Source: Xestospongia muta
Taxonomy: Eukaryota > Porifera > Demospongiae > Haplosclerida > Petrosiidae
Assembly (NCBI GenBank): GCA_963693285.1
Contig: OY848920.1
Coordinates: forward strand, 374,501 to 438,500
Direction: 5' to 3'
DNA: 64,000 nucleotides
Below, piece after piece: positions 1 through 12,029 of this stretch; within the stretch, counting starts at the first letter, position 1; the number at the start of each line of letters is the position of its first letter. The notes under the pieces were generated by a model. That model saw nothing but the letters and a program-made list of their open reading frames with translations, did no database searches and was not told the DNA's origin. The position numbers and the translations under genes were made by a program.

Positions 1-3000
1 AAAGCAATACACCTTCATTTTGTCTAGTAATAGATGTCATTTCCAAAGTCTTCTTTCTCATAATTGTTTGTTGTACTTCCAATTGACTTCTCAACTCTTT
101 TGTATTCTTTTCTATAACATGTCTAACATCCTATATATAAATAAACAACAATAATATTATAATCACTGTCCAAAAAATATTTTTGGAAATGATGTTATGG
201 TTAAATAGCATTAACATCTGAATAGGTACCAGAAAAAGTCTACAACAAAGTTAAATGTTTTTTTCACCTAAAAACGATATAGTCTGTCATCCACATCAAT
301 GTAGTGTCAGTTGTATGCAAAAAATACCATTACATAGTTTTTAGACTAATAATAATAAAAGCAAATAATAAAGGCACAAATGACTGCTTCACCAATATAA
401 TAGTGCATTAGTATTTTTTGCTTCCTGCTATATGTATGGGGTTTCAGTGTCTGCAAAAAGTTAATTGCCAATAAACTAGTGGGATGATCTAACTGTCTTT
501 CATGCAAGAGAAACATATGCCATATGAAATGGACATACCTACAAATACAACAATCTAGTGTGCCCTTAGTTGTAATTACCTCTTACCATTTCTGTTCTAC
601 GCTTATCATAAATAATACAATCACTAATAGTTAGCATAAGCAATCCTCTTGTCTTTACAAAATGAAGAGTTTCTTGAGCTTTAGCAATAAGTGTAGTAGC
701 TAGGCCAAGTGGAAAAAAGCAGGTAACAATGATGGAATGGCCTTCATTTATGTATCGAATCTCCACATCACTTTCAAGAGACTCCAAAAGAACGTCCTTA
801 ATATCTGCCAATGTACAGTCTTTGGGATCCCAGTCCAATACAAACACAATTGTCTCACATCGGAGAAGAGAAGGAGTTGTTGTCACTTTAAACCTTGTGT
901 GAAGACAAAGAGAAGCTTTTGCTTGCCGACAAAATGACTGAACAATATCTTTATATGATTGTATATAGTTCTCAGCTTCTTTGATTTCAAACCGCTTCAC
1001 AACACTTTCAAGACAACTGATATTGATCAGTGTACAGTGATCTCTCACGACATCTAGGACATCATCAATGGAGTTAGCATGAACTAGCTGAGGTATAAGG
1101 TGAGAATAGTCATCAAACAGAAATTGCTTTAAGCTATCCAGAGGTGGAGGCATTGTGTTGATAACACTTCGAATTTTACTGAAGGTTATTGCAAGTTCCA
1201 TTCTGATTGAACCAAACACAGAATCAAAACTTCGAGGAATTGGAATTAATCCTGTTACTACTTCTCTATCTGTAAAACTTTACATAAATATGATCACTTA
1301 TAGTACTACACTACCTTCATTAAGAAAAGGATCTCCAATTGAATTATCATATTGAGGAAATACTTTCTCTATCAAAATATATATCACACAAGTATCATAT
1401 TAGAGTTACAGTAAATCACATACTTACCACAATCTCTTAAGATAGCAATAGCACAAGGAACATTGTTAGTGAATTTTAATAGTACACTGGCAAACACCTC
1501 CAGGTTATGGTAGTTGGTGTGTACAGCCTGACGCACAGCTTTTAACAGCAGAATTGTTGGTTTATCTTCAAAAAAAGACTGTGCAGTACTTTTCACGATG
1601 GAAAATGTAGTCTTTGAAATAACTCTTTCTCCACAGAGTAGCTGTGCTACTCTAATAGGATATTGAAGAGATTGAGAAAGAGTACCATAATGACAACGTA
1701 AAATGTCACTGGCATAATCTTCAAGACATATCTGAGCATTGTGACTTAACATAGCTATATCTTGAACAGTAACGTTTGTTACCTGGTCATCTAGAAATTT
1801 TTGAGCTATAAGAACCAAGAAAAGTCATTAATTATCATTTATTACTGAATTGGTCTCTTACCATATTCACTCAAAATTCTCTCAGATAAAAGTTTTGTCT
1901 CCTCAAACTTGGACAGTACTGTTGCTAACATTTTCAACTTCTTGTGATCTGAAGATATTGCTGTATGTATAGCAGATAACAGAATTGTCTTCTTCTCATC
2001 CAGACTATCCTTAAATGACTCCATCTTATCAAGTGTTTTTTCACTGATACATCTCTCACTAAATAAGAGTTGGGACACTTTTATAGGATTGATCAAAGAC
2101 TGTGACATCTCTCCAATAAAACTTTGGAAAGTATCTTCCTTCACTAAGGAACAAACACATATTTACTAACTGTATCAATAAATGTTATATCAACTTACCT
2201 TTAGTTAAATATTGATATATTTCATTAGCCTTCTTGATATTATTAACAATAGGACCCTTGATGGCATCAATCACTGTTTCCCAGGTAACAAGATGTGACT
2301 CAGTAGTAGTTAACCAGCTATGAATGACTTCAGAGAGTTTGATGGCATCACTCTCTTGGCTAAGTCTTAAACAATCCAAAATATTGTAAGAAACATCGAG
2401 ACTTAACCCAATCTCAAGCCACAAGTTACTAACACTTGCTAATAGATTGAGTAGTTCATGTTTAGTGGGAGCCTTCTTCAAAAGATCTAAAATATCTAAA
2501 TGAAGTAATATATTAAAAGGAACAACAATTATATATATTAAGTTATGTAACTTACCTGGTTGTAGAGTTTGAGGCAGTATATGTCTATGGGATTGAAGAA
2601 TAGGACTTGTTCCTGTAGCTGGGGTATCCATTCCTATAATAAGAACAGTACACAATCCATAAACAAACTAGTAATATAACTTTTATAACTTGATGTACAT
2701 GTAAAAGGTTCTTTGTACTTACTAGTAGGGAGACTACTGGATTTCCACAATGTCTGCTCATACTCATGGGCAACAGTGATTTCTTCCTTCCTCAAAGCAT
2801 CTACTACTTGTCTTCTGGTAGCATCAGGTTTGGTATCTAACCACAACTCAAACATTTTTGTTGTTTTGTATGTGGAGTCATCTGATAGCTTGTGAATATC
2901 TTCCAACTTCTTAGCGTTCAGTTTCAGCTGAATTCCCAACTGATACCATTTACTACCAATACGAATATGCTCACATAATTCGTCAAGTGTTGGTTTCTCT

Positions 3001-3038
3001 TCTAATATCTCTTCTAAAGATAGGTTTCTTGTAGCCAT
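1..3038 (-). CDS. Death-Death-CARD-CARD-X-coiled-coil protein, 3' end beyond window
   Basis: Exons in gene order: 2723-3038, 2556-2633, 2199-2486, 1862-2143, 1428-1805, 1315-1368, 587-1269 and 1-130. All junctions are GT-AG and phases agree. ATG at 3038 (MATRNLSLEE) is chosen because the upstream in-frame extension is broken by a one-base difference in the paralogue at 18977. Residues 1-105 form a Death domain (core KWYQLGIQLKL) and 132-227 a second one (LWLEIGLSLDV). Residues 228-321 and 322-447 are two CARD-like helical domains (PIKVSQLL, PIRVAQLL). Residues 466-693 are the unnamed X domain, and the last exon is charged coiled coil. Closest paralogue is the gene at 18977. A cytosolic scaffold for death-fold complexes is inferred. 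No lesion was seen in the visible part. Confidence 0.8.
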
Positions 3039-3050
3039 TGCTTCTTTGTA

Positions 3051-3069
3051 AGGTGACACGCCCACTGAA
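3051..3069 (-). promoter_or_regulatory. conserved CACCC-box motif upstream of the start codon
   Basis: On the gene strand this reads CAGTGGGCGTGTCACC, about 15-30 bases before the ATG. The same block lies upstream of the starts at 13077, 18977, 26413 and 33330. GGGTGTG/GGGCGTG is the type of box bound by KLF/Sp factors. A promoter or 5'UTR role is inferred from position and recurrence. Confidence 0.4.
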
Positions 3070-3467
3070 TTTGGTGACCTTTTGGGTGGGGCCAGTCTTG
3101 CCAAGTTCGCATATTCAACTATATATCAAATCATAGATAGTAGAGTCTATTATCTATCATCAACTTGTTGTTAGTGTTCATAATTATAACAGTGTGTTTA
3201 AATATTATTGTCAATGACCTCATTTGATGATGTATCTGTCAATCTGTCTTTCCTTTTATGTGGGTGTGTTCAAAATATTAATTATGTAGGTGTGGTCATA
3301 TATTCACGTTAATAGCCCCACCCAGTTTATAAATCTTGTTACATTAATTATATTATTAAAGAGATTGTCAAAGTTGATGACGTTAGCATTTATTACAAGT
3401 CTTGATCAATACTCCTATTAATAACAGTAAATATTAGTTAATTTTATCATAAATAATTGTCACCCAA
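3070..3467. other. duplicated upstream spacer without genes
   Basis: No coding signal was seen. The stretch is nearly identical to 19009-19058 plus 21026-21370, where the same DNA is split by a transposon, so it gives the pre-insertion sequence of that site. The similarity ends abruptly near 3468 (UPA relic follows) and near 21370 (BCAS2 exon follows), marking a duplication breakpoint. Confidence 0.7.
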
Positions 3468-3930
3468 CCTTGAGGAATTTCATGATGATACTTTTGAATG
3501 TCAAACTCAATGTCATTTTGTGATTTATGTCTAAACCAATTTTCTGACCTTCTTCAGCATGAGTATAATGTTGTTACAAGTAGACACAATAAATCAACAC
3601 ATGATATATTGTTACCTGTTGAAGTGTATTGAGATCCTAAACATAACTTTCCATTCATATTCTAATGTAGCTTTTTCCTGATAATATACTTTACAATAAT
3701 AAAGAATACCAGCCTTTTCAGTTGGTTTAGTAGCAGCTAAAATAAAATATGAAGTTAAGATTATATGATAACATGTTCTTACCATTTGTGATGTCAATGT
3801 AGCAACAGTTTTATCACTACTTTGTAATTTTGTAATGACTTGTGTTGCACTTCATCATCTTCTAAATTTTCAGTTTCTAGAGTATAGAGCCCCAGACAAA
3901 TAATAGTGTGATATATAGAGATCAAAATAA
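3468..3930 (-). pseudogene. relic of UPA-like exons from a ZU5-type gene
   Basis: Two pieces match the UPA-like exons of the genes at 44162-52505 and 59025-64000. Positions 3612-3740 read ILYYCKVYYQEKATLEYEW, and 3478-3560 read HAEEGQKIGL before losing one base and changing frame. A fragment of the preceding acidic exon remains near 3840-3890. No ZU5 exon and no terminal exon accompany them. It is a broken tail left by segmental duplication. Confidence 0.65.
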
Positions 3931-5747
3931 AGACCTTCATTATAATTTATTATCAGGATTTTACTCAGCAGAACATATCACAGCAAAATTATATTTAGTC
4001 TCATTTGGTATTATATCATGACAGACAGTAATGATGTTTCTATAAACATCTTTTACTTCTTCGTGCTTACAAGATGACAGAAAATGAAATTCAATAGCAT
4101 CACCAAGGTAAACAAAGGCAAACATAACTTCCACATTACTTGAAGAAATGGTTTTAAATGTAGTGATATTGCTTCTTGGATCATCGGGTAACTCCAACAT
4201 TGACAATGGGTCAAGTTCTAAAAATTTAGATGTGAAAGCTACTTTAGAATGTGACATTGGTCTATTTAGATCTCGTAATAGATGCAGAGCACTGGGTTGG
4301 CACACCAGATCAGAAGATACATTACTGGCATTAGGGACATAATACACGAAACCATTGGGAGTTAAAGATGTACCATTTATCCGATTGTTTGGAATTTTGG
4401 TTGCTATACCAAATGACACAAGTGTTTCCATTATTATGTTAGTTAAGTACTAGTTGTTAAAAATATTATTAGCAGTGGGCTCAGTAACAATGCCATATTT
4501 AGTCACAAATGGATCAACATCATCTGATATATTAAACAACCTATCTAACACTTGCAAAAAATCAACAGGTTTAAGGATGATTGTGTCAGATTTGTTATCA
4601 ATCAAGCTGACGTCAATAATGTTACCAAATGATGTAAAAAGATGAAAAGCATTGTCATCCATCCCTAGTTTTGCTGACTTTTCACTTAAAGCTTTTTTGT
4701 GGTGAATAAAAAAGGCTTCTTGTAATAAAGGCTTTCAAGAAAAATATAAGAGAGTGGAATATCAATTGGTTTGTCTAATCCTTTATGGACAATATCATCA
4801 AATGCTTTTTTTAATTGCTTTAAGTCCTTCATGCCTGAATGAAGCTTAAGAATTTCATCTGTGTCAACAAGATCATCAACTTCCATTTGAGTAGCTGCAA
4901 ATTAACATCACTTTGAAAATCTTTAAACACTTTTGTCTCTTCACTTAACATTTTGGAGCTATTGTTATAACTTATTAATTTTGCACACATTGGTACGCTT
5001 GGTATATTTTTGAGCAGCTAGCTTTGCAGAACGAAATAAATAATGAAGGCGAGGATAAAATTCTACCATGCTTTTTTCTTTAATTTCTGGAGGCTCATAA
5101 AGACTAGACATATCATTAATGATGTCAAACAACATCCAGACATAGCTATTGTATAGATGACCAGATAAAAGAGGCAGAATATATGAAGCTGCTTTGTTCA
5201 TGCCAATTTCCCAGAATTTAATCATAGATATTCCGCTGGGTAGACCTTGAGTCCACATTGGATTGTCTGTGTGCTTTTTGTTTTTTGCTATGTAAAAATC
5301 ATGAAGTATGTCCGTAAAATGAATATTAAGCTCCTTATCATCAAATATGGTTGTATTAGAATTACGAGGCTCTATATTCCTTATATACTGGCCCTTCAAA
5401 AAGAGATGGTGATTAATGGCAGATTCAATAACAGTTGAATAATGAAATTCCTTTGAATACACTAACTGTTTAGATGATTCATCTATAGTTCTTACTGCTG
5501 ATGTATGATAAAACCAAGTGTGTCTATCTCCCATAAATGTTCCATATTGTAACTGTTCCAATAAACCTTGAGTAACAGTTGACAAGTTACTGTTTGGTAG
5601 ACCAGTGATACACATTAGAGATGGAGCTGCTTTAACAGTGATAAGGGGATTTTTAATGGCTTTACTCAGCCATGTAGCTGAAATCTCGAAACCTAAAGAT
5701 AGAAATTCAATTTTGATTAACGTTATACATGAATGAAGCTATGTATA

Positions 5748-6266
5748 CACTTTAAGTACTGATTAGTTGATTTAACCAATATATGGTTATACAGGTTGTA
5801 TGATGCAAACTGTTTACAAAATGTTAGAACTAACAATGATTTTTTAAAAGAAATGAAAACATTTTGATAAACAATCAATTCCATAGTGCAATAGTAATCA
5901 AAACACATGTGACCATAAATACAAAAATGGTACTTAACGCGCAAACGAATTTCGAAGAAATGCTTGTATAGAAACGGTTGCTATGCGGCCATCTTGAACA
6001 GGAAGTTATTAAAATTCAGTATGTGACAAGCACAATAATTGACCTATATGAATCTATATGAATACCAAATTATATTGATTTCCTGCTCAAGATGGCCGCG
6101 TAGCAACCGTTTATACACAAGCGTTTCTTCGAAATTCGTTTGCGCGTTAAGTACCATTTTCGTATTTATAGTCACATATATATTTATGTTATATTTACTT
6201 TCAGTTTACATCATGCAGCCTGTATAACTATATATTGGTTAAATCAACCAGTCAGTTTTTACAGTG
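5748..6266. mobile_element. fold-back MITE with TA flanks
   Basis: The two halves are long imperfect inverted repeats. The left arm starts CACTTTAAGTACTG and the right arm ends CAGTTTTTACAGTG. The inner arms carry GATGGCCGC...GCAACCG and its complement around a short AT-rich centre (about 6000-6060). TA lies on both sides, as expected for a Tc1/mariner-type target site. There is no coding capacity. It sits in an intron of the pseudogene 3961-7452. Confidence 0.75.
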
Positions 6267-6704
6267 TAAAGACATAATAAGCAACGTGTCATAGTTTATC
6301 CTATAATTAAATTGTTATTAAATTCATTTTAAAAATTTGGATTAAGATTATGTTATTAATTATTGATGTTGCTTAAGTGTAATTCATTAAATTACAAATA
6401 AATTATACTTCAACTAGTTGTTTAGAGTAATTGGTTGTTTAGTGTGTGTCTGTAGTTATATAAGGCTAAGTTAATCTCATTCATTGCATACCAGATTGAA
6501 ATGATACTTGATCACCAATTAAATATCCTTCACAAGAAAAAATGCCAACAACAGCCTCACCCTTTTCTCCCTAAAATTAAAAAATCAAATGTGAATACAG
6601 CAACCATTCAAATTAATTTAATACCTTTTGTTTGTCATGTTCTTGAACCGGCGACCAATTATTCGTTGAGTCTGTCATAGTTAAAGCACAACTTGCCTTT
6701 TTCT

Positions 6705-7422
6705 CTATATTAAAAATGGGTGAACAGTGTAACTGTCTGTAACTGTTTCAAACAATATTCATAATCACTACATGACTATCACATGTTTAACAATATTCAT
6801 AAAATAAATAAGCAATCAAATTAGACAATAAATAATGAACAAGGTTAGTTAGCAGGAAGCATTGAGAGTCTAGACAATTAATGATGAGTCTTTGGTCAAA
6901 AGATAATCATCAGATTGAACAATTTACTCACCATTTAAGGTATTTTAAGACATTTAAATTTGCTTGAATTATGATTTAAATTCCTGGTTTATGGAATTAA
7001 AAAAAGATTGAGGATATACTAGAAGCATTTTCATTGTGAAATGCAGTCAAATGTAGAAAGGACTGTCACTAGCAATCCTATGATAGTTTTGGATCATATA
7101 TTAATGTTCTGTGTTATTGTATATGTTTTATTCTATTGTTGTATGTGTCTTTCAAAGACATCTAATTATATTAACTCATGCAAAATGACTGTTGATGTAC
7201 TATAGTAAATGATGAATTCAATAATTCATATTGCAAATACTACATGGCTGATGAAAGATTCAAGCAGACTACATGCAGTACCACAGTTTCTTTTAAACCT
7301 TTTAAGCCTTTGATATTAATATAAATTCAGTAGTTGATTACAATAGAATCACCATCATAACAATAGTATGATTATATAATCCATAAATTGACAAACTAAA
7401 AAGCAATAATAAGAATATTCAC
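6705..7422. other. AT-rich intron with dispersed repeat
   Basis: No exon was recognised. Positions 7020-7300 hold a repeat also found near 36650-36840, 47320-47560 and 62180-62400, with the shared core CAATCCTAAGATAGTTTTGG (one or two changes per copy). In those places it is intronic, between coiled-coil exons, and was probably copied with them. Confidence 0.5.
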
Positions 7423-7496
7423 CATGTTTGCCCTTCGTTTCAACTGGTTTAACTGCAAAAATGGTGTTTTGGTTTCAGCATGATACTAACTGATAC

Positions 7497-7576
7497 TATT
7501 TACCACCAATGTGAATATGTTCACATAATTCATCAAGAGTTGGTTTCTCCTATAATATATCGTCTCTTACAACCAT
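7497..7576 (-). pseudogene. relic of an N-terminal Death exon
   Basis: From an ATG at 7576 the sequence reads MVVRDDIL, a stop, then EKPTLDELCEHIHIGGK and another stop. This is the first third of the Death exon found intact at 12774-13077. The rest of the domain and the splice donor are missing. Confidence 0.75.
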
Positions 7577-7815
7577 ATTGTTGACTTTAAAACCTGACAC
7601 GTCCCAAGGCAGACTGGGGAGTGACTCCCAGTCTTCTTTGGACCAAGAGTATCAGCCCTGAATTTAGTGAATTACTATGTCGATAATATTCCAATCTGTG
7701 TGCATTATTAATAAATTCAAGTTAACAAAATTCTAAACTTTTCTAAACTTGTATTGTCTATAGCTATAGTTTTGTTACCATATTAGACTAAAAGTAAGAA
7801 GATAATAAGTTAATA

Positions 7816-10800
7816 TTATGCAAATTCAAGTCTTTCTTTAATAGACTTATAATTATCTAATTTCTTGCAATACTCTTTATGTAGTTTGGATAGTCCCAGG
7901 GTCTTTATTGTAGTATTGCAACCAAGTGCAGTACAAATTTCTTTGATGTCATTATCTGTCAATGAAGTATACTGTGAGCGGAGGAATAGTGTTTCTAATG
8001 ATGTCGTTTCTTTTATAAGTTCAACTATTGTAGGGGTACTAACTGAAGTGATGCGAGGGTTTTTGCTTATAGACAACTCAGTCAGTGTGTCGTTGCTTTT
8101 GAGTCCATTGCAGATATTTTTAAGACCCTTATCAGAGATGTCACAGTCAGATATATCTAACACTTTCAGTGTCTTGTTTTTAGTTAACATTTCAGACAAA
8201 TAAGTTGTATCTTCATCCGTGAGAGAAATATTCCACAAGAGAAGTGCCTCAAGAGAAGTGTTTTTATGGAGCGCCTCACTAACTTGTTTTACATCACTGC
8301 TATTGAGTTGAGAGGATTGAAGACGTAGCAACTTCATTGTTTCGTTAGTGGGAAGGTTCTCTGACAATTTCGTTATACTGTCTGCCAATTCAGCATTCAC
8401 TATGTGAAGTTCCCTCACTGTGCATTTGTTAAGATTGTCAATAATTGTTGGAGTACTTTCAGAAGATGACGACTGAAGATAAACAATCCATTCTTTTCTT
8501 GTCTTTTTTAATCTCTTAACAACATCTTCGCAATCTTTAGTAGTTGGTGATGTAAGATAAACTTTACTGTCATAATGACTCCACTCAACACTTCCGATCT
8601 TATCTGTTATAAAGAAGTATTATGTAGTACACACATAAGTGATACAAAAATATATACTGAAAATGCTTAAGGATAAAGAAAGGAAGTTGTTACTATTGAC
8701 TAACTATGACCTTTAGTATTGAGACTTAAACAGACATCATAAACAGAGTACAAAGGTGTAGTTAACCAAATCTTAATTGACAAATAAAGTTGTGTGGTCT
8801 TTTTTAGTACTTATTGCAAATATTAATGATCATAATTATAAAGTCAAAATTTTATTACCTTTACTTTCATTTTCATTATCTGGTTCTTCAAACTTTTCTG
8901 AAATTTTTAGCTCATCTTCCAACACTAGATAGTGGCAGAGACTTTACAAGATATTATATACTGTATTGTTACCTTTTTGACTAATTGATGATGGTATGGA
9001 CTCTTCTTCAATAGACATCTCCTCTATTTGAGTTAATGATTTCCGAGCCTTTGGAATAAACCCTAGATCTAGCAAAACAGCATACACAATAAGTAACAAT
9101 TATCTACTAATATCAGTTACCTTTCAAGCTTTGCTTTAACTCCTCAATCTGTTTGTCTCTCTCTCTTAGCTGTAATGTCAATGTTGTTATTATTTCTTGT
9201 AGTGTCTCTATCTCTCCTTGTCTCTCAACAGACACTGACAATAACTCCTTCTCTTTATCTATGTAAGGAAAACACTTAATTAAATTACAAGTTGTTACAA
9301 AAACTATAATTGACAAGTAGTAAAGCAGTAGTTATATAACACAACAAGGAGTACCTTCACTTTTTTTAACAATGACATCTATTTCCATAGACTTCCTTCT
9401 ATTCATTGTTTGTTGTATTTTCAGTTGACTTGCCAATTCTGTTTTCTCATCCACAATAGCTCTAACCTCCTATGATATATATATCAATGAACAACACATG
9501 GTGTCTAATATTGTTCATCTCTTACCTCGTCTCTTTTATATTTGTCATAAATGGTACAATATCCAATAGTCAGACTGATTAAACCTTTCTTCTTGACGTG
9601 ATGAAGAGTCTCCTGAGCTTTGGCAATAAGGAAAGGTGTTAGACTTAGTGGAAAAAAACAAGTAACAAGAATGGATTTTCCCTCTCTTAAATCAAGAATC
9701 TGTACATTCCCCTCAACTGACACAGCAAGAATATTCTTAACATCTTCCAATGTGCAGTCTTCAGGATCCCAGTCCAAGACATAGACTGCTGTCTCACATT
9801 GAAGGAGAGAAGGCTCTTTCGTCACTTTAAAAGATTTTCTCAGGCAATTGCAAACTTTCTCCTTACAAAAGAACTGAATGGTATTCTTATATGCTTTTAT
9901 GTGTTCCTCTGCTTTTTTGATTTTAAATCGTTCCACAATACCTTCAAGACAACTGATATTGATCAGTGTACAATGATCATTGACAAGATCTAGGATGTCA
10001 TCAATAGAGCTGGAATAAGCTAATTGAGGTTTAAGACGAGAATAACCATCTTTTAGAAATCGTTTCAATGCATCCAGAGGTGGAGGATTTGCATTGATAG
10101 CTTCTCTGATTTTGTTGAAAGTTAACGCAAACTCCTTCCTAATCGATCCAAATACAGGAGCAAGTGTTCGAGGAATTTGAACTTGTCTTGAAGATTCATC
10201 TTTAAAAATAGAATTAATAGATATAATATCAAATTTTGAAACTGACCTTGACTGCCTTCAAAGGATTCAGTCTGTATATTGGTCAACAAGTCATCTAAAT
10301 TATTGATATAAGATCCTAAATCAATTTCAATATTAATAATACCTTCACTATCTCCAACACAACTAGTTTGTACTTCTTGACTAGTATTGACTTCATCTAC
10401 ATTGTGGTGGACTGAAGTATCATGTAATGACAGGTACTTATTAAAATCCTCTAAAATAGCCTTAGCATATGGTGCATTGCTTTTAAACTTTAATAGGACG
10501 TTAGCAAACACCTCTAAGTTAAAGTACTTAGCATGTACAGCACGGCGCACCTCTTTCAACAGGAGATAAAATGCTTTTTCTTCAGAATAAGATTGTGCAG
10601 TGCTTTTTACTATATCTAACCGTGTCACTGAAATCACTTCTTCTTTATAGAGTAGCTGTGCGATTCTAATAGGATATTGAAGAGACTGAGAGAGAGTGCC
10701 ATAATGACAACGTAAAATGTCACTAGCGTAATCTTCAAGACTCATCTGATTATTGCGATCTGTTGTTGCTACATCACTTGCTATTGTTTGATCATCTAGA

Positions 10801-11530
10801 AGCCTTTTATCTAGACAAAACATCAATTTTTTGCTATTTATATATTGAATGCTTACCATATTCACTGATAATTCTCTCAGATAGACCTTGTGTCTCCTCA
10901 AACTTGGACAGTACTGTAGCTAGCACTTTCAACTTCTTTTGGTCTGAAGATATTGCTGTATGTATAGCAGATAACAGAGTTGTCTTCTTCTCATCTAATG
11001 GCCTTTCTAAGATCTCCATCTCATCAAGGGTGGCTTCACTGATACATCTCTCACTAAATAAGAGCTGGGACACTTTTACAGGATTGATCAGAGACTGTGA
11101 CAGTGTGTCAATATGGCGCTGAAAGATAGCATTTGCTTTAATAGCTGAGGAGTCAGTTCCTATAACAATAAGGAAATAAAACCATTGTATATAATGTAAG
11201 TTACTTACCGACAGAGCTATAAGGTGATGTCAATATCTTCTCATACTCATTAGCTACATTATTTTCTCCAACCACTTTCTTCCTAAGAGATTCCAAAATA
11301 TGTCTTCTTGTAGCTAGAGGGTTGGTACTAAGCCATAATTGAAACATGTTTGCTGTCTTGTAAGTAACATCTCTATTTTGTTCGTCAATAACATTTAGTT
11401 GAATAACATCTAACTTGAGTTGGATCCCTAACTGATACCATTTAGTACCAATCACAATATGTTCACATAATTCATCAAGAGTTGGTTTCTCTTGTAGTAA
11501 CATCTCAAATGATGGATTTCTTGCAGCCAT
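7816..11530 (-). CDS. Death-CARD-CARD-X-coiled coil-LRR protein (NLR-like, no NACHT)
   Basis: Nine exons: 11209-11530, 10857-11159, 10247-10810, 9526-10199, 9355-9469, 9121-9258, 8973-9062, 8859-8924 and 7816-8603. They sum to 3060 bases, 1019 aa, with no internal stop. Residues 1-107 are a Death domain (TKWYQLGIQLKL). Residues 108-208 and about 230-320 are CARD-like domains; an acidic linker runs to 396. X domain is 397-621 (DHCTLINISCLEG, VYVLDWDPEDCTLEDV). Coiled coil follows to about 705 (RERDKQIEELKQSLK). The last exon holds about six LRRs of the ribonuclease-inhibitor type (NKTLKVLDISDCDISDKGL). The layout resembles an NLR whose NACHT is replaced by X and coil. An intracellular sensor or scaffold role is inference. 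The 5' eight exons match those of the gene at 30770. Confidence 0.85.
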
Positions 11531-12029
11531 TGCTCCTTCAAGAGTTGTTTGTAAATATACTCCACTGTTAAGTTACTTTCGAGGTAGTTCATAATAAGAT
11601 TTATGAGCCACACCCAACATTCTTGTGAGATATATTCATGTACATGTCAGCAATACAATGTAATTCATAATAACTGGGCTTTCATGAATAATGTTTGAAG
11701 ATTTGTGGGTGGGGCTCATTACATGGGATAGAATGACCCCAACCATGAGATTTATATAAATAACACCCAATAAATGAGGTAGTGACAGTTAAGACAATTA
11801 AATGGTGTACCTTTTGACCTTTGCTCAATCCAATTAATAAAACTGTCAAATTAAGTACATTGACCATTACATAATACTTCACTATCATAGTCTCATACAA
11901 TGAATATAACATAATATTACTAAAAAAATAGTAGTTTAGGAAATTGATCTACTGTTGGAAGTGACTCATTATTTTCCTATCATAATTAATAGTTATTAAT
12001 AAAACATTAATTTTAATAACTTGTACATA
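11531..12029. other. duplicated spacer between two genes
   Basis: No coding signal was found. The stretch is almost identical to 31785-32283. It must contain the 3' end of the Death-CARD gene and the promoter of the LRR gene. The CACCC-box seen upstream of the adaptor genes is absent here; GTGGGTGGGGCTCATTACAT lies near 11704. Confidence 0.5.

Larger units (their letters stand above)
3961..7452 (-). pseudogene. broken gene of an unrecognised family, five or more exons
   Basis: Consistent exons are 7423-7452, 6625-6704, 6492-6570 and a large one from 5692 downward. The large exon encodes a segment with the motif CITGLPNSN near 5600. The frame then breaks repeatedly: stops near 4965, a shift in a run of A near 4690, and an in-frame TAG at 4450-4452 between two blocks that otherwise read as one protein (ending NNIFNN and resuming METLVSFG). 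The last block ends at 3961. About 560 residues remain. The family was not recognised; no P-loop or membrane segment is evident. A MITE lies in the intron 5693-6491, and a Death-exon relic lies just upstream, so the parent may have had an N-terminal Death domain. Confidence 0.6.

Noticed and set aside
2713..2895. Plus-strand open frames opposite Death exons (also 7865-8203, 10763-11122, 43867-44157, 54565-54909)
   Set aside because: These are antisense shadows of well-supported minus-strand exons and show no domain of their own.
3961..7452. Expressed single-exon genes from the separate open frames 3961-4431, 4450-4662, 4686-4886 and 4965-5615
   Set aside because: The frames read consecutively as one protein split by stops and shifts, so they are parts of a single broken gene.
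10122..10246. Open frame running through the intron into the X exon of the LRR gene
   Set aside because: The GT-AG intron 10200-10246 and the phase of the X exon show that the tail of this frame is out of the coding frame.
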